Source: Symplocastrum torsivum CPER-KK1 (GTDB lineage: Bacteria; Cyanobacteriota; Cyanobacteriia; Cyanobacteriales; Coleofasciculaceae). From it: a DNA stretch of 64,000 nucleotides. A program made the position numbers and the translations under genes. Positions 8,630 to 17,292 of this stretch are shown here, piece by piece (the stretch's first letter is position 1; every line of letters begins with the position of its first letter). The stretch is from positions 62,001 through 126,000 of the forward strand of contig JAHHIF010000013.1 of assembly GCA_019358875.1 (NCBI GenBank), written 5' to 3'. The notes under the pieces are model-generated. The model was given only the letters and a program-made list of their open reading frames with translations, searched no databases and was not told where the DNA came from.

Positions 8630-9727
8630 CTACTTACTTGTGTCGGCTAGCAAAGCGGCAAAGGCTTTCGCTTGTACTGAAAGGTTATGAGTTTGATACC
8701 AGGCATAGGCATTATTTGCGATCGCCTGCAACTCCTCTAAATTATGGAAGCGTTGTGTATTGTCAACAGGACTCCAGTAGTGTCGTCCAGCGATTATTCC
8801 ATCTATAGACAATTTATGCGATCGCGGACTGACAGGTAAGATGCCATGAGCGCAGTATGCAGCAAATATAGTGGATTTGGCTAGATAGTTAAGGTGGTAG
8901 TTGAAGAAAGCGGCTAGTGAGTTTGAGAGTATATCACTAACGTTCGAGGCTGACTGAGAACCCATCTCTACTACAGGTATGCCGTCAATGGTTGATAACC
9001 CCAGTCCAGTCGGGGGGCCAATATCCCAGATTTCCTCAATTTTCAAGCGCTGACAAGTCTCACTCAGTTCTAACCCAGACTTTTGATAAACCCGGATTCG
9101 ATTACTGCATCCACCAAACACGACTAAACGCCGATACCGTTGTGCTAATGGAGGTACTTGCTTGGGTTCCCCAATCGTGGAAAAGACAGGTAACGTCAGC
9201 AGTTGGGTCTGTTTGCTCTGAGCCAGTTCTTGTAAGATTCTACCGTAGCCTTGTTTACTGGTGAGGTAGCGATCGCTTATTTGAACAAGACGGACAGCCA
9301 AATGTCGTTGTACGCTGGATAACCAGAAAGCACTTGTCCAAAGTGGCCCCGACGCATACACTTCATGAAACATCGTTACCAAATGTGTGCTAGCAGAATT
9401 ACGCTTCCAACACTCTAAGCCTTCCACTAACCAAAACGGACAACCTCTCTTCGCGTAGCCATAACCAACATAATGCAGCAAGACAATCGTTCGAGTTTGA
9501 GCCTCATTAGGCAGTAAGGATAACAGGCTAGCCGTAGAATGCACTGTCACTTTATTGACAGGAAATCCTTCAATATCTTTTGCTCCAATCCAGTTAGGAT
9601 TGCCGACAATAAACTGCGTTTCTATACCAAACTCCTTACGGAGTTCACGAGCTAAATTTAGGGAATAATCTCCAATGCCATCAACAGCAGGAGGAAGCCC
9701 TGTGACAACTTGGGTGACAACTATCAA
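8630..9727 (-). CDS. Glycosyltransferase (GT4-like)
   Basis: 365 residues starting with 'VVTQVVTGLPPAVDGIGDYS', the GT-B acceptor-domain start with a G-I-G-D loop as in family 4 enzymes that read 'GGVGDY'. The middle contains 'LHYVGYGYAKRGCPFWLVEG' and 'FHEVYASGPLWTSAFW', and the C-terminal half is poorly conserved: no clear E-x7-E donor motif is visible. The only in-frame start at the right place is TTG at 9727, with no strong ribosome binding site. It was probably recruited to the polysaccharide cluster. A glycosyltransferase fold is likely, but activity is less certain than for its neighbours. Confidence 0.72.
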   Translation of the reverse strand: MIVVTQVVTGLPPAVDGIGDYSLNLARELRKEFGIETQFIVGNPNWIGAKDIEGFPVNKVTVHSTASLLSLLPNEAQTRTIVLLHYVGYGYAKRGCPFWLVEGLECWKRNSASTHLVTMFHEVYASGPLWTSAFWLSSVQRHLAVRLVQISDRYLTSKQGYGRILQELAQSKQTQLLTLPVFSTIGEPKQVPPLAQRYRRLVVFGGCSNRIRVYQKSGLELSETCQRLKIEEIWDIGPPTGLGLSTIDGIPVVEMGSQSASNVSDILSNSLAAFFNYHLNYLAKSTIFAAYCAHGILPVSPRSHKLSIDGIIAGRHYWSPVDNTQRFHNLEELQAIANNAYAWYQTHNLSVQAKAFAALLADTSK

Positions 9728-9771
9728 TGTCTTACTGAACTAGCTTTAATTACTGAGATTACGATTAAAAA

Positions 9772-10341
9772 CTACCAAAATAATCGACGGTAACTGATGT
9801 GATACTGCAAATCAGCTTGCCGAATTCCTATTGGCTTAGCTGGCACCCCAGCAACAATAGTAAAAGGGGGAACATTCTTCGTTACAACTGCACCCGCTGC
9901 TACAGCAGAACCTTTACCTAAAGTGACTCCCGGTAAAATCATGGCTCGTGTCCCAAGAAAAACATAATCCTCAATTGTTACCGGACGAGTACGACCTGCA
10001 AAATCAGCACTTTGTAAGTCATGGTCTGCTGTCAAGATACATACCTCAGCAGAAATCGAAACATTATCTCCAATAATAATACCTCCACGATTATCTAATC
10101 GACAATTTTGATTAATGACACTATTGTTGCCCAGCTTAAAGTTGCTTTTTGTATCAAACCATGTTCCCATAAAAACTGCACTATCTAAACCTATATCAAA
10201 CTTTAGGAAGCTCCGATAAAACCCTAAGCGTACAAAATGGAAGGGAATATGATTGACAATACGATTAGTGAAATATAGAAGCCCTTCCCCAACTATTTGC
10301 TTAAATTTATTAATCAAGTAATTGTCTTTTAGTAGAATCAT
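9772..10341 (-). CDS. Hexapeptide-repeat O-acetyltransferase
   Basis: 189 residues. Left-handed beta-helix repeats run through 'GNNSVINQNCRLDNRGGIIIGDNVSISAEVC' in short I/V-G-x4 steps, then 'LTADHDLQ' supplies the catalytic-type His. The end has 'RAMILPGVTLGKGSAVAAG' and 'VAGVPAKPIG', the usual tail of the WcaF/NodL/maltose-acetyltransferase group. It would acetylate sugars of the glycan using acetyl-CoA. Its ATG overlaps the stop of the preceding GT2 gene by 4 bases, so the two are translationally coupled. Confidence 0.88.
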   Translation of the reverse strand: MILLKDNYLINKFKQIVGEGLLYFTNRIVNHIPFHFVRLGFYRSFLKFDIGLDSAVFMGTWFDTKSNFKLGNNSVINQNCRLDNRGGIIIGDNVSISAEVCILTADHDLQSADFAGRTRPVTIEDYVFLGTRAMILPGVTLGKGSAVAAGAVVTKNVPPFTIVAGVPAKPIGIRQADLQYHISYRRLFW

Positions 10342-11261
10342 GAGTTGCGGTTGAGTTGTAAAAGGCGATATGACAAATAGGGCAACCCAATTAAGCGAGG
10401 CTGTTTAATCAGCTCTGCGCTGAGTCTGAGGAATTGTAAGAAGCTTTTCCTTTGGGTCAAATCTCCATCTCGATTCTCAGAACCAAATAGTTGCTTCCAT
10501 TCTCTTACCGCTTCCTCTCTACCAATATGAGCGATTGTGGAACTCTTGCTTTCAGAATAACAACGGAAATAACCCAAATAGTCATCAAGCTTCAGAAATT
10601 TACCTTGCTTGTAAAGACGACTGAAGAATTCTAAATCAATAGCAAACTGTAAATTAGCATTAAGCAAACCCACTTCATTCATTGCAGAACGCTGCCAGAA
10701 TGCCGTTTCTGAACAAACATTATAAATACCTGTTTCGGGGTCAAATGAAGGCAGAGAAACCCAGCCCGTTACTTCCCCTATTTCATTAATTAAAATTCTG
10801 TTCCCGTGAACAACAACACAATTAGGATGAGCCTGAAATGCTTTAATGATTTTGTAAAATGTTCCTTTCACATAAACATCATCACTATTTATCCAACCAA
10901 GAATTTTACCACTACTTTTGTTTAACCCTTGATTGATAGCATCCGCTTGACCTTTATCTTTCTTGGAATGCCAATAAAATAAATATTTTTCGTACCTTTT
11001 AATCACTTCAATAGAGCAATCGGTACTCCCGCCATCAATAATAATGTATTCAAGATTCGGATAACCCTGTAAGAGGACAGAACGAATTGTTGCCTCTAGA
11101 AATTTCCCTTGATTGTAACTGGGAGTAACAATAGTAAGACGAGGCAATTCTGACCCATCAGGCATGGTTTCAGGTATCACTTTGCTGGATACTGTCCAAG
11201 GCCATCCTGATTTGCCAGGTGGAGGGGGTGGTAAATCTTTAAGTGTTAAAGCTGTAGTCAT
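10338..11261 (-). CDS. Glycosyltransferase family 2
   Basis: 307 residues with 'RLTIVTPSYNQGKFLEATIR' at the nucleotide-sugar binding start, 'YIIIDGGSTDCSIEVIKRYE', 'KGQADAINQGLNKSSGKILG' and the metal-binding 'WINSDDVY' (DxD-like), all in GT-A fold GT2 order. No membrane segment. It is the most upstream gene of the minus-strand cluster that runs off the left edge of the window, so the promoter for this end of the operon should lie in 11262-11360. The sugar transferred is unknown. Confidence 0.9.
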   Translation of the reverse strand: MTTALTLKDLPPPPPGKSGWPWTVSSKVIPETMPDGSELPRLTIVTPSYNQGKFLEATIRSVLLQGYPNLEYIIIDGGSTDCSIEVIKRYEKYLFYWHSKKDKGQADAINQGLNKSSGKILGWINSDDVYVKGTFYKIIKAFQAHPNCVVVHGNRILINEIGEVTGWVSLPSFDPETGIYNVCSETAFWQRSAMNEVGLLNANLQFAIDLEFFSRLYKQGKFLKLDDYLGYFRCYSESKSSTIAHIGREEAVREWKQLFGSENRDGDLTQRKSFLQFLRLSAELIKQPRLIGLPYLSYRLLQLNRNS

Positions 11262-11730
11262 TAGTTAAGCGTGTGACTCAAAAGAGGATTGCCAAAATGC
11301 GATCGCGTATGCGACCTGACCCAATCCTTGTCAGTTCAATCAATATCAAGGCTGAACTATCGCCCTTTATTGTGTATTGTGCAACACCTGACGATACAAC
11401 TCAAGCCATAGCTAGCTGATTTCACATCAAGCCTAGTTGCTGGTTGAAAAGGAAATTTAACCTCAATATCAGGAAGGTTTTGCTGTTGCTTAAGAGAAAA
11501 TTGAGCCAGCCCAAGCATTTGACTTAATGCTATTTCTAACATCTTTGCAACCTATGAATTGGATCTAGGAACAAGCGCTGTTCACCGCTACCAGTTCATC
11601 TGTCGTAATCAAAGATGAAATTGGCTTAACTTGCCTAGATTCTTGCCGAGCAAACCAAAAGCAGGAAGCAAAATTTTACGCGCAGATTTTACTTTCTAGC
11701 TGAACGATGTAACAAACCACCACCAAATCA
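11262..11730. other. Gene-free stretch upstream of the polysaccharide cluster
   Basis: About 470 bases with no convincing gene. A 61-codon minus frame at 11357-11542 has no good ribosome binding site or recognisable features. A HIP1 site lies near 11299. The promoter for the minus-strand GT2 gene is expected here but no clear box was identified. Confidence 0.5.
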
Positions 11731-11865
11731 CTAGGGCGAAGTCGTGTTTGAGCCAGACGGGATAGCGTGAAAATTACGAGCTATGTAGCCCAATGGTAAA
11801 CCCGCTAGTAAACCGAGAACCAAAGCCGCACTAATAATTGCAGCAATCAGAGCTTCTTGCTTCAC
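11731..11865 (-). CDS. Small single-pass membrane protein, 44 residues
   Basis: A GTG start at 11865 is preceded at good distance by AGGAG (AGGAGAATTTTGAG then GTG), and the frame ends at a TAG at 11731. The predicted peptide begins MKQEALIAAIISAALVLGLL and continues AGLPLGYIAR: one transmembrane helix with a glycine/alanine-rich core, then a short polar tail (NFHAIPSGSNTTSP). I do not recognise a family. It stands alone, with about 290 bases of AT-rich sequence before the divergent DUF1206 gene. Real small membrane protein is likely from the ribosome binding site and composition, but conservation was not tested. Confidence 0.5.
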   Translation of the reverse strand: MKQEALIAAIISAALVLGLLAGLPLGYIARNFHAIPSGSNTTSP

Positions 11866-12155
11866 CTCAAAATTCTCCTGATGCTCGTCTTTTTTCAAGA
11901 GAACCAAAACATAGGAGTAAATACTTCCCCCTATATGCTTATTTTCTTACTACTGTCACTTAATCTTATTTTGTTTTAACAAAGTCTCTAAAAGAAATTA
12001 AGTACTCAGATAGATGTGCATTTTTCTGACAACTAGGTAATGTGCACTGATAACATCAAGTGCAATGCAGAATAGGTAATTTAGGCGAAGAGTTACTTTT
12101 TCTTTAGATTTAAGTAATTTACTAAGTTGCTACGAAGCATCTAGGGAGGTAATTT

Positions 12156-12938
12156 ATGTGGGTGGAAAGACTGGCACGAATTGGTTATCTTGCCAAGGGC
12201 ATCGTTTATGCAATTGTGGGCGTGCTAGCAGTGCAAGCGGCAGTCGGCTCAGGCGGTCAAACAACTGATACAAAAGGTGCGCTTAGTGCGATCGCAGCAC
12301 AACCCTTTGGAAAGTTTTTATTAGCGTTGTTAACAGTTGGTCTGATTGGATATGTGGTTTGGCGTTTTGTACAAGCTGTTCAAGACCCTGAACACAAAGG
12401 TGATGATGCCAAAGGTTGGGCGACTCGCCTGGGTTATGCAGGTAGTGGCTTAATTTATGCGAGTTTAGCCTTCACCGCGATCGGGCTGATTAGGGGTTCG
12501 GGTGGTGGCGGCGGTGGCAATTCAAAGCAAGACTGGACAGCCCGCTTGCTTGCACAACCCTTTGGGCAATGGTTAGTTGGTCTTATCGGAGCGTTGGTCA
12601 TCGGCTTTGGCTTCTACCAACTGTACAAAGCTTATCAAGCTAAATTCCGTAAAAAGATGAAGTTGCAGGAGATGAGTCCTACCGAGGAAACTTGGGCAAC
12701 ACGTATCGGTAGATTTGGTCTAGGGGCACGGGGGGTTGTTTTTTGCATAATTGGCTTCTTCCTACTTCAGGCAGCACGTCAGTCTGACGCTAGCGAAGTA
12801 AGAGGGCTGGATGGAGCGCTACAATCCTTGGCACAACAGCCCTATGGCCCTTGGCTTTTGGGGATTGTCGCACTCGGTCTTGTTGCCTATGGCATTCACA
12901 TGGCGGTACAGGCGCGATATATCCGCATTCCTAGTTGA
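12156..12938 (+). CDS. DUF1206 family membrane protein (three repeats)
   Basis: 260 residues with a strong ribosome binding site (AGGGAGGTAATTT before ATG). The sequence is built from three copies of a two-helix unit, each opening like 'ERLARIGYLAKGIVYAIVG' (residues ~3-75), 'ATRLGYAGSGLIYASLA' (~88-165) and 'ATRIGRFGLGARGVVFCIIG' (~178-255). Each has a conserved mid-segment 'QPFGKFLLALLTVGLIGYV'. This is the DUF1206 triple repeat, giving about six membrane helices. Biochemical function is not established for the family. It converges on the signal peptidase gene with only 27 bases between the stops. Confidence 0.88.
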   Translation: MWVERLARIGYLAKGIVYAIVGVLAVQAAVGSGGQTTDTKGALSAIAAQPFGKFLLALLTVGLIGYVVWRFVQAVQDPEHKGDDAKGWATRLGYAGSGLIYASLAFTAIGLIRGSGGGGGGNSKQDWTARLLAQPFGQWLVGLIGALVIGFGFYQLYKAYQAKFRKKMKLQEMSPTEETWATRIGRFGLGARGVVFCIIGFFLLQAARQSDASEVRGLDGALQSLAQQPYGPWLLGIVALGLVAYGIHMAVQARYIRIPS

Positions 12939-12965
12939 ATTTAGGACTTACGCATTGACAGGAAA

Positions 12966-14042
12966 TTACAGTGACTTGTTTCTTGAGGGGGGCCAATAAA
13001 TCTTATAGGCTCGACCAACAATATAATGCTTTTGCAAGAATCCCCAAACATGAGAATCAAAGCTATTATCGCGATTATCACCCATTACAACATAAGAGTT
13101 AGGTGGAACTGATTCGGACTCCCATTCATAGGTAGGTGGAGCTGCAATATAGGGTTCTTGTAAACGTTGGTCATTAATATAAACCACTCCATCACTAACA
13201 CTCACAGCTTGTCCTGGCTCACCGATTACCCGCTTAATAAAATATCGTTCCTTGTTGTTGTTCGTCTCAGACTCTAGTAGCTTGGCTGCATCAGGTATTT
13301 TGAAGACTATTACATCACCTTGCTGAGGTGAATAATTACGAGACTTACGGACAAAGACTCTATCTCCCACGTCCAACGTTGGTAACATTGATTTGCTTGG
13401 AATTTCAAAAAAATCAACTTCTTGTCTAATCCAAGTTGGTAGGTAGCTAGCAATAATTCCAGTAGCTAAAACGAGGATAGTAATAACAATAATCAGATTT
13501 TGCCTTTGCCTTTGATGTTTTGGCAATGCAATAAAGGCATGGTAGGAAGCTACGGCTGAAATAATTGGAACAATTAAGAGTAAGTTAGGAAAGATACTGG
13601 TAGTAAGAGAGCAAATAATTATTAATGATAAAAAAAAGGCTCCCAGAGCTGCCTTTTCAACGTACAACTGACCAAGACCAGGTAAGATGCGGGAGAGGAA
13701 AACGGCAAACCAGGGACTTTTGACACTTCTAGGAATTTTCTCAGTTGCGTTTGCTTCCGACTGCTTATTGGCGCAGGCGAAGGCATCGAAGAGACTCCAG
13801 ATATAGACAGCAACAGCAAAAAGTAAACAGATAAGTCCTGTAGCTGTATTTCCAGTAGGACTGAATATAGACCAAAAGGCGATCGCAATTAGCAATACCT
13901 CACTAGCGATAAATCCCAATCCCTTCAATTTTTCCCCGGCATAAAGTTGTCCAATACCAGGGAAAAACATCGAGAGATTAACAGCTAACCAGGGTTCAGG
14001 AGGAGATTTTGAGCTTTGACCTGATGCTGCGCTCAAAGGCAT
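12966..14042 (-). CDS. lepB: Signal peptidase I with N-terminal membrane repeats
   Basis: 358 residues, far longer than the usual ~190-220 for cyanobacterial type I signal peptidases. The catalytic part is C-terminal: 'EIPSKSMLPTLDVGDRVFV' holds the nucleophile (Ser218 by count), 'RYFIKRVIGEPGQ' the general-base lysine (about Lys270), and 'VVMGDNRDNSFDSHVWGF' box E. The first ~200 residues contain two copies of a membrane hairpin unit: 'PWLAVNLSMFFPGIGQLYAG' at ~18-35 and 'PWFAVFLSRILPGLGQLYVE' at ~110-129, each followed by hydrophobic helices. It cleaves leader peptides on the outer face of the cytoplasmic membrane. The extra repeats probably add membrane spans; their role is unknown. Confidence 0.92.
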   Translation of the reverse strand: MPLSAASGQSSKSPPEPWLAVNLSMFFPGIGQLYAGEKLKGLGFIASEVLLIAIAFWSIFSPTGNTATGLICLLFAVAVYIWSLFDAFACANKQSEANATEKIPRSVKSPWFAVFLSRILPGLGQLYVEKAALGAFFLSLIIICSLTTSIFPNLLLIVPIISAVASYHAFIALPKHQRQRQNLIIVITILVLATGIIASYLPTWIRQEVDFFEIPSKSMLPTLDVGDRVFVRKSRNYSPQQGDVIVFKIPDAAKLLESETNNNKERYFIKRVIGEPGQAVSVSDGVVYINDQRLQEPYIAAPPTYEWESESVPPNSYVVMGDNRDNSFDSHVWGFLQKHYIVGRAYKIYWPPSRNKSL

Positions 14043-14123
14043 AACTCTAAGTGATGAGTGAGCAAATGGTATTTTGTAAACTTTGTCTGAAATTGTCGTT
14101 CAAACGTAGCAAATTACCACACT

Positions 14124-14897
14124 TCAAGTTTGACGACTGACTTGCGTAGCACTGGCTTGAGCCGTTGGCATAAGGATAACTTCGTTAATGTTGACATGGG
14201 GCGATCGCGTTGCACAGAAGAAAATCACATCAGCAACATCATCTGGCGTTAACGGTGTCACCCCTTGGTAAACCTTCTTAGCACGCTCAGTGTCACCCCG
14301 AAATCGAACATTACTAAAATCAGTTTCCACCATGCCGGGGTCTACGGAACTAACTCGCACAGGTGTACCCAAAAGGTCTTGCTTTAACCCCTCAGAAATG
14401 GATTTAACAGCCGCTTTTGTCGCACAGTAGACGCTGCCACCCGGATAGGTTTGATGACCCGCAATTGAGCCAATATTAATCACATGACCTCTGCCACGAC
14501 TGACCATTCCTGGTAGCAGCGATCGCGTCATGTAAAGTAATCCTTTGATATTGGTATCAATCATCTCTTCCCAGTCTTGGATACTGGCTTCATGAACCTT
14601 ATCTAGCCCCCGACTAAGACCAGCATTGTTGATCAAGATGTCCACCTCTTGCCAAGATGCGGGTAGACTCTCAAGTGTAGTTTGAACTTGAGTGCGATCG
14701 CTTACATCCAATGGCAGCAGATGCAGTTCACAAGCATACGTCTTACTAAGTTGGTCAGCTAGCTGTTCTAAACGTTCCTGACGCCGTGCTGTAAGGATAA
14801 GTTTCGCCCCAGCTTGAGCAAATACCCTGGCACACGCTTCACCAATACCACTGCTAGCACCCGTAATCAAAACGATTTGATCTTTTACTGCAACCAT
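14124..14897 (-). CDS. SDR family NAD(P)-dependent oxidoreductase
   Basis: 257 residues from the ATG at 14897 (the frame is open back to a TTG at 14915). Rossmann motif 'LITGASSGIGEACARVFAQ' has the TGxxxGxG pattern. Next come 'LINNAGLSRG' (NNAG), the catalytic Ser in 'VINIGSIAGHQTYPGG' and the Y-x3-K of 'VYCATKAAVK'. It closes with 'VDPGMVETDFSNVRF'. This fits the YdfG/3-hydroxy acid dehydrogenase branch of classical short-chain dehydrogenases, which usually use NADP(H). It is soluble, with a separate transcription context from its neighbours. Exact substrate is not inferable. Confidence 0.88.
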   Translation of the reverse strand: MVAVKDQIVLITGASSGIGEACARVFAQAGAKLILTARRQERLEQLADQLSKTYACELHLLPLDVSDRTQVQTTLESLPASWQEVDILINNAGLSRGLDKVHEASIQDWEEMIDTNIKGLLYMTRSLLPGMVSRGRGHVINIGSIAGHQTYPGGSVYCATKAAVKSISEGLKQDLLGTPVRVSSVDPGMVETDFSNVRFRGDTERAKKVYQGVTPLTPDDVADVIFFCATRSPHVNINEVILMPTAQASATQVSRQT

Positions 14898-14971
14898 AGA
14901 AATTTCTGTATCCAACTGGGTAAGCGATTACACATTTAGTTGGTTGTAAGAGGTGAAAGGTAAGTCTTGTA

Positions 14972-14993
14972 GGGGCGCACGGCTGTGCGCCCT
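14972..14993. repeat. GC-rich palindrome between genes
   Basis: GGGCGCAC-GGCT-GTGCGCCC forms an 8-base perfect stem with a 4-base loop between the NTF2-like and SDR genes, both on the minus strand. There is no T-run on the minus side (ACAAGACTT follows), so it is more like a dispersed intergenic palindrome than a textbook terminator. Confidence 0.5.
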
Positions 14994-15003
14994 TAGCTGT
15001 ATA

Positions 15004-15864
15004 TTAAGTCGAAGGCTTCTTTGAAGCAGAGGAACTACCCACAACTGGCAAGCGCTGCGTAATCATCGTCATCCCATCTCCCCGAATCAATACCGCCGAA
15101 ATCCAACGGTCTTCATCGGTCGAAGGGGCTTTACCCACTTTAAAAATTCCACCAGCAGGCAATAACTCTAGAGCAAAATCGGCTGGGGTGGTGTAGCGTT
15201 CTGACTTTACAGGTTCTTCCAACGCTGTTCCCAAGAGAAAGTCATCTCCTAGTGGTTCTTTGACAATGACATCAAAGTTGTACTCCTGACCTACACGCAC
15301 TTCATTGGGTAACTGCACATCCACTGTAGGAGGATTGACTCCTGAGGTTAGCTGAGTGCGTTCGGCTAAGATGTCCTGCTGAACAATTGTTTGGTTCTCA
15401 AAGTGCTGACGCGATCGCAAAGTTGCTTCCAGTTTCATCGCCATGCTTTCACTAGGCTGGCTACCTGTAATGTACGTCACCGTTTCCGCAATAATCTCAT
15501 CACCCTCTCGCGTCCAATCCTGAAGTTCTGTACGATACGTTAACTCAGGGTAGCGTTCCCATAACTGAGTTAGAGCTTGCTCCATCGAAGCACGAGTTAA
15601 ACCATCGGAATGTTTGAAATCAGCGCCATAAAACTGCATCACAGCCTGTAGATTACGGCTATTAGCAGCCGCATCAATTTGAGAGAGAGCATCTTTTAGC
15701 TGAGGTGGGGCCGTTTCAGGACTTTCAGCTTGGGCATTTCCTGACCATCCTGCTGTGAAACCTAGTGTTAACAGAAGAAACGCTGACCAGCCCAAGGAGC
15801 GAGATTTGGCTTTGGCAGTCAGGGATTGGGATAGCTGACCGAGTGAAATTGCCGGATTGTACAT
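15004..15864 (-). CDS. Secreted NTF2-like (SnoaL/DUF4440-type) protein
   Basis: 286 residues. A signal peptide ends near 'TAGWSGNAQAES' (about residue 48), so the protein should be exported. Residues ~55-160 look like a cone-shaped NTF2-like domain: 'LSQIDAAANSRNLQAVMQFYGADFKHSDG', 'LTQLWERYPELTYRTELQDW', 'IIAETVTYITG'. The C-terminal third (about 180-280) is beta-rich, starting 'PTVDVQLPNEVRVGQEYNF', perhaps an immunoglobulin-like domain. No catalytic residues can be assigned. The start ATG at 15864 gives a long but normal basic N-region. Conserved hypothetical; function unknown. Confidence 0.72.
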   Translation of the reverse strand: MYNPAISLGQLSQSLTAKAKSRSLGWSAFLLLTLGFTAGWSGNAQAESPETAPPQLKDALSQIDAAANSRNLQAVMQFYGADFKHSDGLTRASMEQALTQLWERYPELTYRTELQDWTREGDEIIAETVTYITGSQPSESMAMKLEATLRSRQHFENQTIVQQDILAERTQLTSGVNPPTVDVQLPNEVRVGQEYNFDVIVKEPLGDDFLLGTALEEPVKSERYTTPADFALELLPAGGIFKVGKAPSTDEDRWISAVLIRGDGMTMITQRLPVVGSSSASKKPST

Positions 15865-15976
15865 TGAGAGATGGGGTAGGGAATAGTTTAATCAAAGGAT
15901 AGGCGTTTAATCATCAAAGCTTAGATGCTATACTCGCCAATTTACACCTGATTGTTGATTTTAGCTGACCAAGAAA

Positions 15977-16165
15977 GGCAGGAGGCAGAGGGCAGAGGGC
16001 TTTTATGCTTGCTTTTATACCCAATTGCCATCTGCCTTCGACCGAAAGGGAGCACTTGGTACAAGCCCCTCCAATCCTTGTTGATTGGGTTGCTCCCAAT
16101 TGGGGAGTCTCAATCCCCTTCTAATTGGTTCCCTTTTGCCGTCTGCCTCCTGCCCTCTGCCTTCT
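15977..16165. repeat. Inverted low-complexity repeats upstream of murG
   Basis: GGCAGGAGGCAGAGGGCAG at 15977-15995 faces its near reverse complement at 16141-16165 (GTCTGCCTCCTGCCCTCTGCC). This is the purine/pyrimidine-biased repeat scattered in filamentous cyanobacteria; another copy forms the end of the gene at 26041-27438. An open frame runs through it into murG but is not likely to be translated. Confidence 0.65.
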
Positions 16166-16200
16166 TCAAAGTACTGTCGCCTCTAGGAGAAAAAGACACT

Positions 16201-17289
16201 TTGGCTACCGCACCGATTCGATTGCTGATTGCCGCCAGTGGCACTGGGGGACACTTATTTCCTGCGATCGCACTCGCCCAACAGTTACCCGATTATAAAA
16301 TCGAGTGGCTAGGTGTTCCTGACCGACTCGAACGAGAACTAGTCCCCGCGCAGTATCCCCTCCACATGATTCCTGTAGAAGGCTTTCAACAGCGTTTGGG
16401 TCTGGGTACCTTACGAATCTTAGGGCGACTTGCCAGTTCCGTGCGTCAGGTGCGGCAACTGATCAAAACCAATAAATTTGATTGTGTCTTTACGACAGGC
16501 GGCTATATTGCAAGTCCTGCAATAATTGCCGCACGTTGGCAGGGGGTGCCAGTGATTCTACATGAATCGAATGCCATTCCTGGCAAAGTCACTCGCTTTT
16601 TTAGCCCGTTGTGTAGTCTTGTGGCTCTAGGGTTTGAATCGACTACCCAGTACCTACCGAGAGCAAAAACTGTTCATGTCGGGACACCTGTGCGCTCTAA
16701 TTTTCGTAGCATCCAGAAGCTGGAACTACCCATTCCTGACGATGTGCCGTTAATTGTTGTAGTGGGAGGTTCCCAAGGTGCGATCGCAGTAAACGAACTG
16801 GTACGTCAATGTGCGCCTACTTGGTTTGAAGCAGGTGCCTGGGTTGTTCATTTAACGGGTGAAAAAGACCCAGACGCAGCTAGCTTAAAGCACCCTCAAT
16901 ACTTGCAAATGCCATTTTATGAAAACATGGCAGGACTACTCCAACGAGCAAATCTAGCCGTTAGCCGTGCTGGTGCAGGAACATTAACGGAACTCGCAAT
17001 TACTAAGACACCCGCCATTTTAATCCCTTACCCCTACGCTGCCGAAGACCACCAATCCTTCAACGCCGCTAGCTTTGCTGATGCGGGTGCAGCTTTGGTA
17101 TTTCGTCAGGCAGAACTGACACCCGAATTGCTCCAAAGTAAGGTAATGAATTTATTGCAGTCACCGCAAGCTTTGCAACAAATGGCACAAAACGCAGCTT
17201 CCCTTGCCATTCCAGATAGTGCGGAACGTCTTGCGGCTTTGATTAGTCAACAGCTCAAACTTGATCAAGGCATTGCCAACTTGAGGTAG
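16201..17289 (+). CDS. murG: UDP-N-acetylglucosamine transferase MurG
   Basis: 362 residues from the TTG at 16201, matching the usual ~355-365. The frame stays open back to 15952, but that stretch is repeat sequence, and an AGGAG lies about ten bases before the TTG. Motifs: 'IAASGTGGHLFPAIALAQQL' (the GGTGGH-type lipid I loop, here SGTGGH), 'TTGGYIASPAIIAARW', 'LHESNAIPGKV', 'VVVGGSQGAIAVNELV' and 'SRAGAGTLTELAITKTPAIL' with the UDP-GlcNAc loop. It adds GlcNAc to undecaprenyl-PP-MurNAc-pentapeptide (lipid I) on the inner membrane face to give lipid II for peptidoglycan. A single gene here, not in a dcw cluster, as is common in cyanobacteria. Confidence 0.93.
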   Translation: MATAPIRLLIAASGTGGHLFPAIALAQQLPDYKIEWLGVPDRLERELVPAQYPLHMIPVEGFQQRLGLGTLRILGRLASSVRQVRQLIKTNKFDCVFTTGGYIASPAIIAARWQGVPVILHESNAIPGKVTRFFSPLCSLVALGFESTTQYLPRAKTVHVGTPVRSNFRSIQKLELPIPDDVPLIVVVGGSQGAIAVNELVRQCAPTWFEAGAWVVHLTGEKDPDAASLKHPQYLQMPFYENMAGLLQRANLAVSRAGAGTLTELAITKTPAILIPYPYAAEDHQSFNAASFADAGAALVFRQAELTPELLQSKVMNLLQSPQALQQMAQNAASLAIPDSAERLAALISQQLKLDQGIANLR

Positions 17290-17292
17290 TTA

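Noticed and set aside
11357..11542. 61-codon minus frame in the gap upstream of the GT2 gene
   Set aside because: No ribosome binding site, no recognisable composition, and a better small gene lies next to it.
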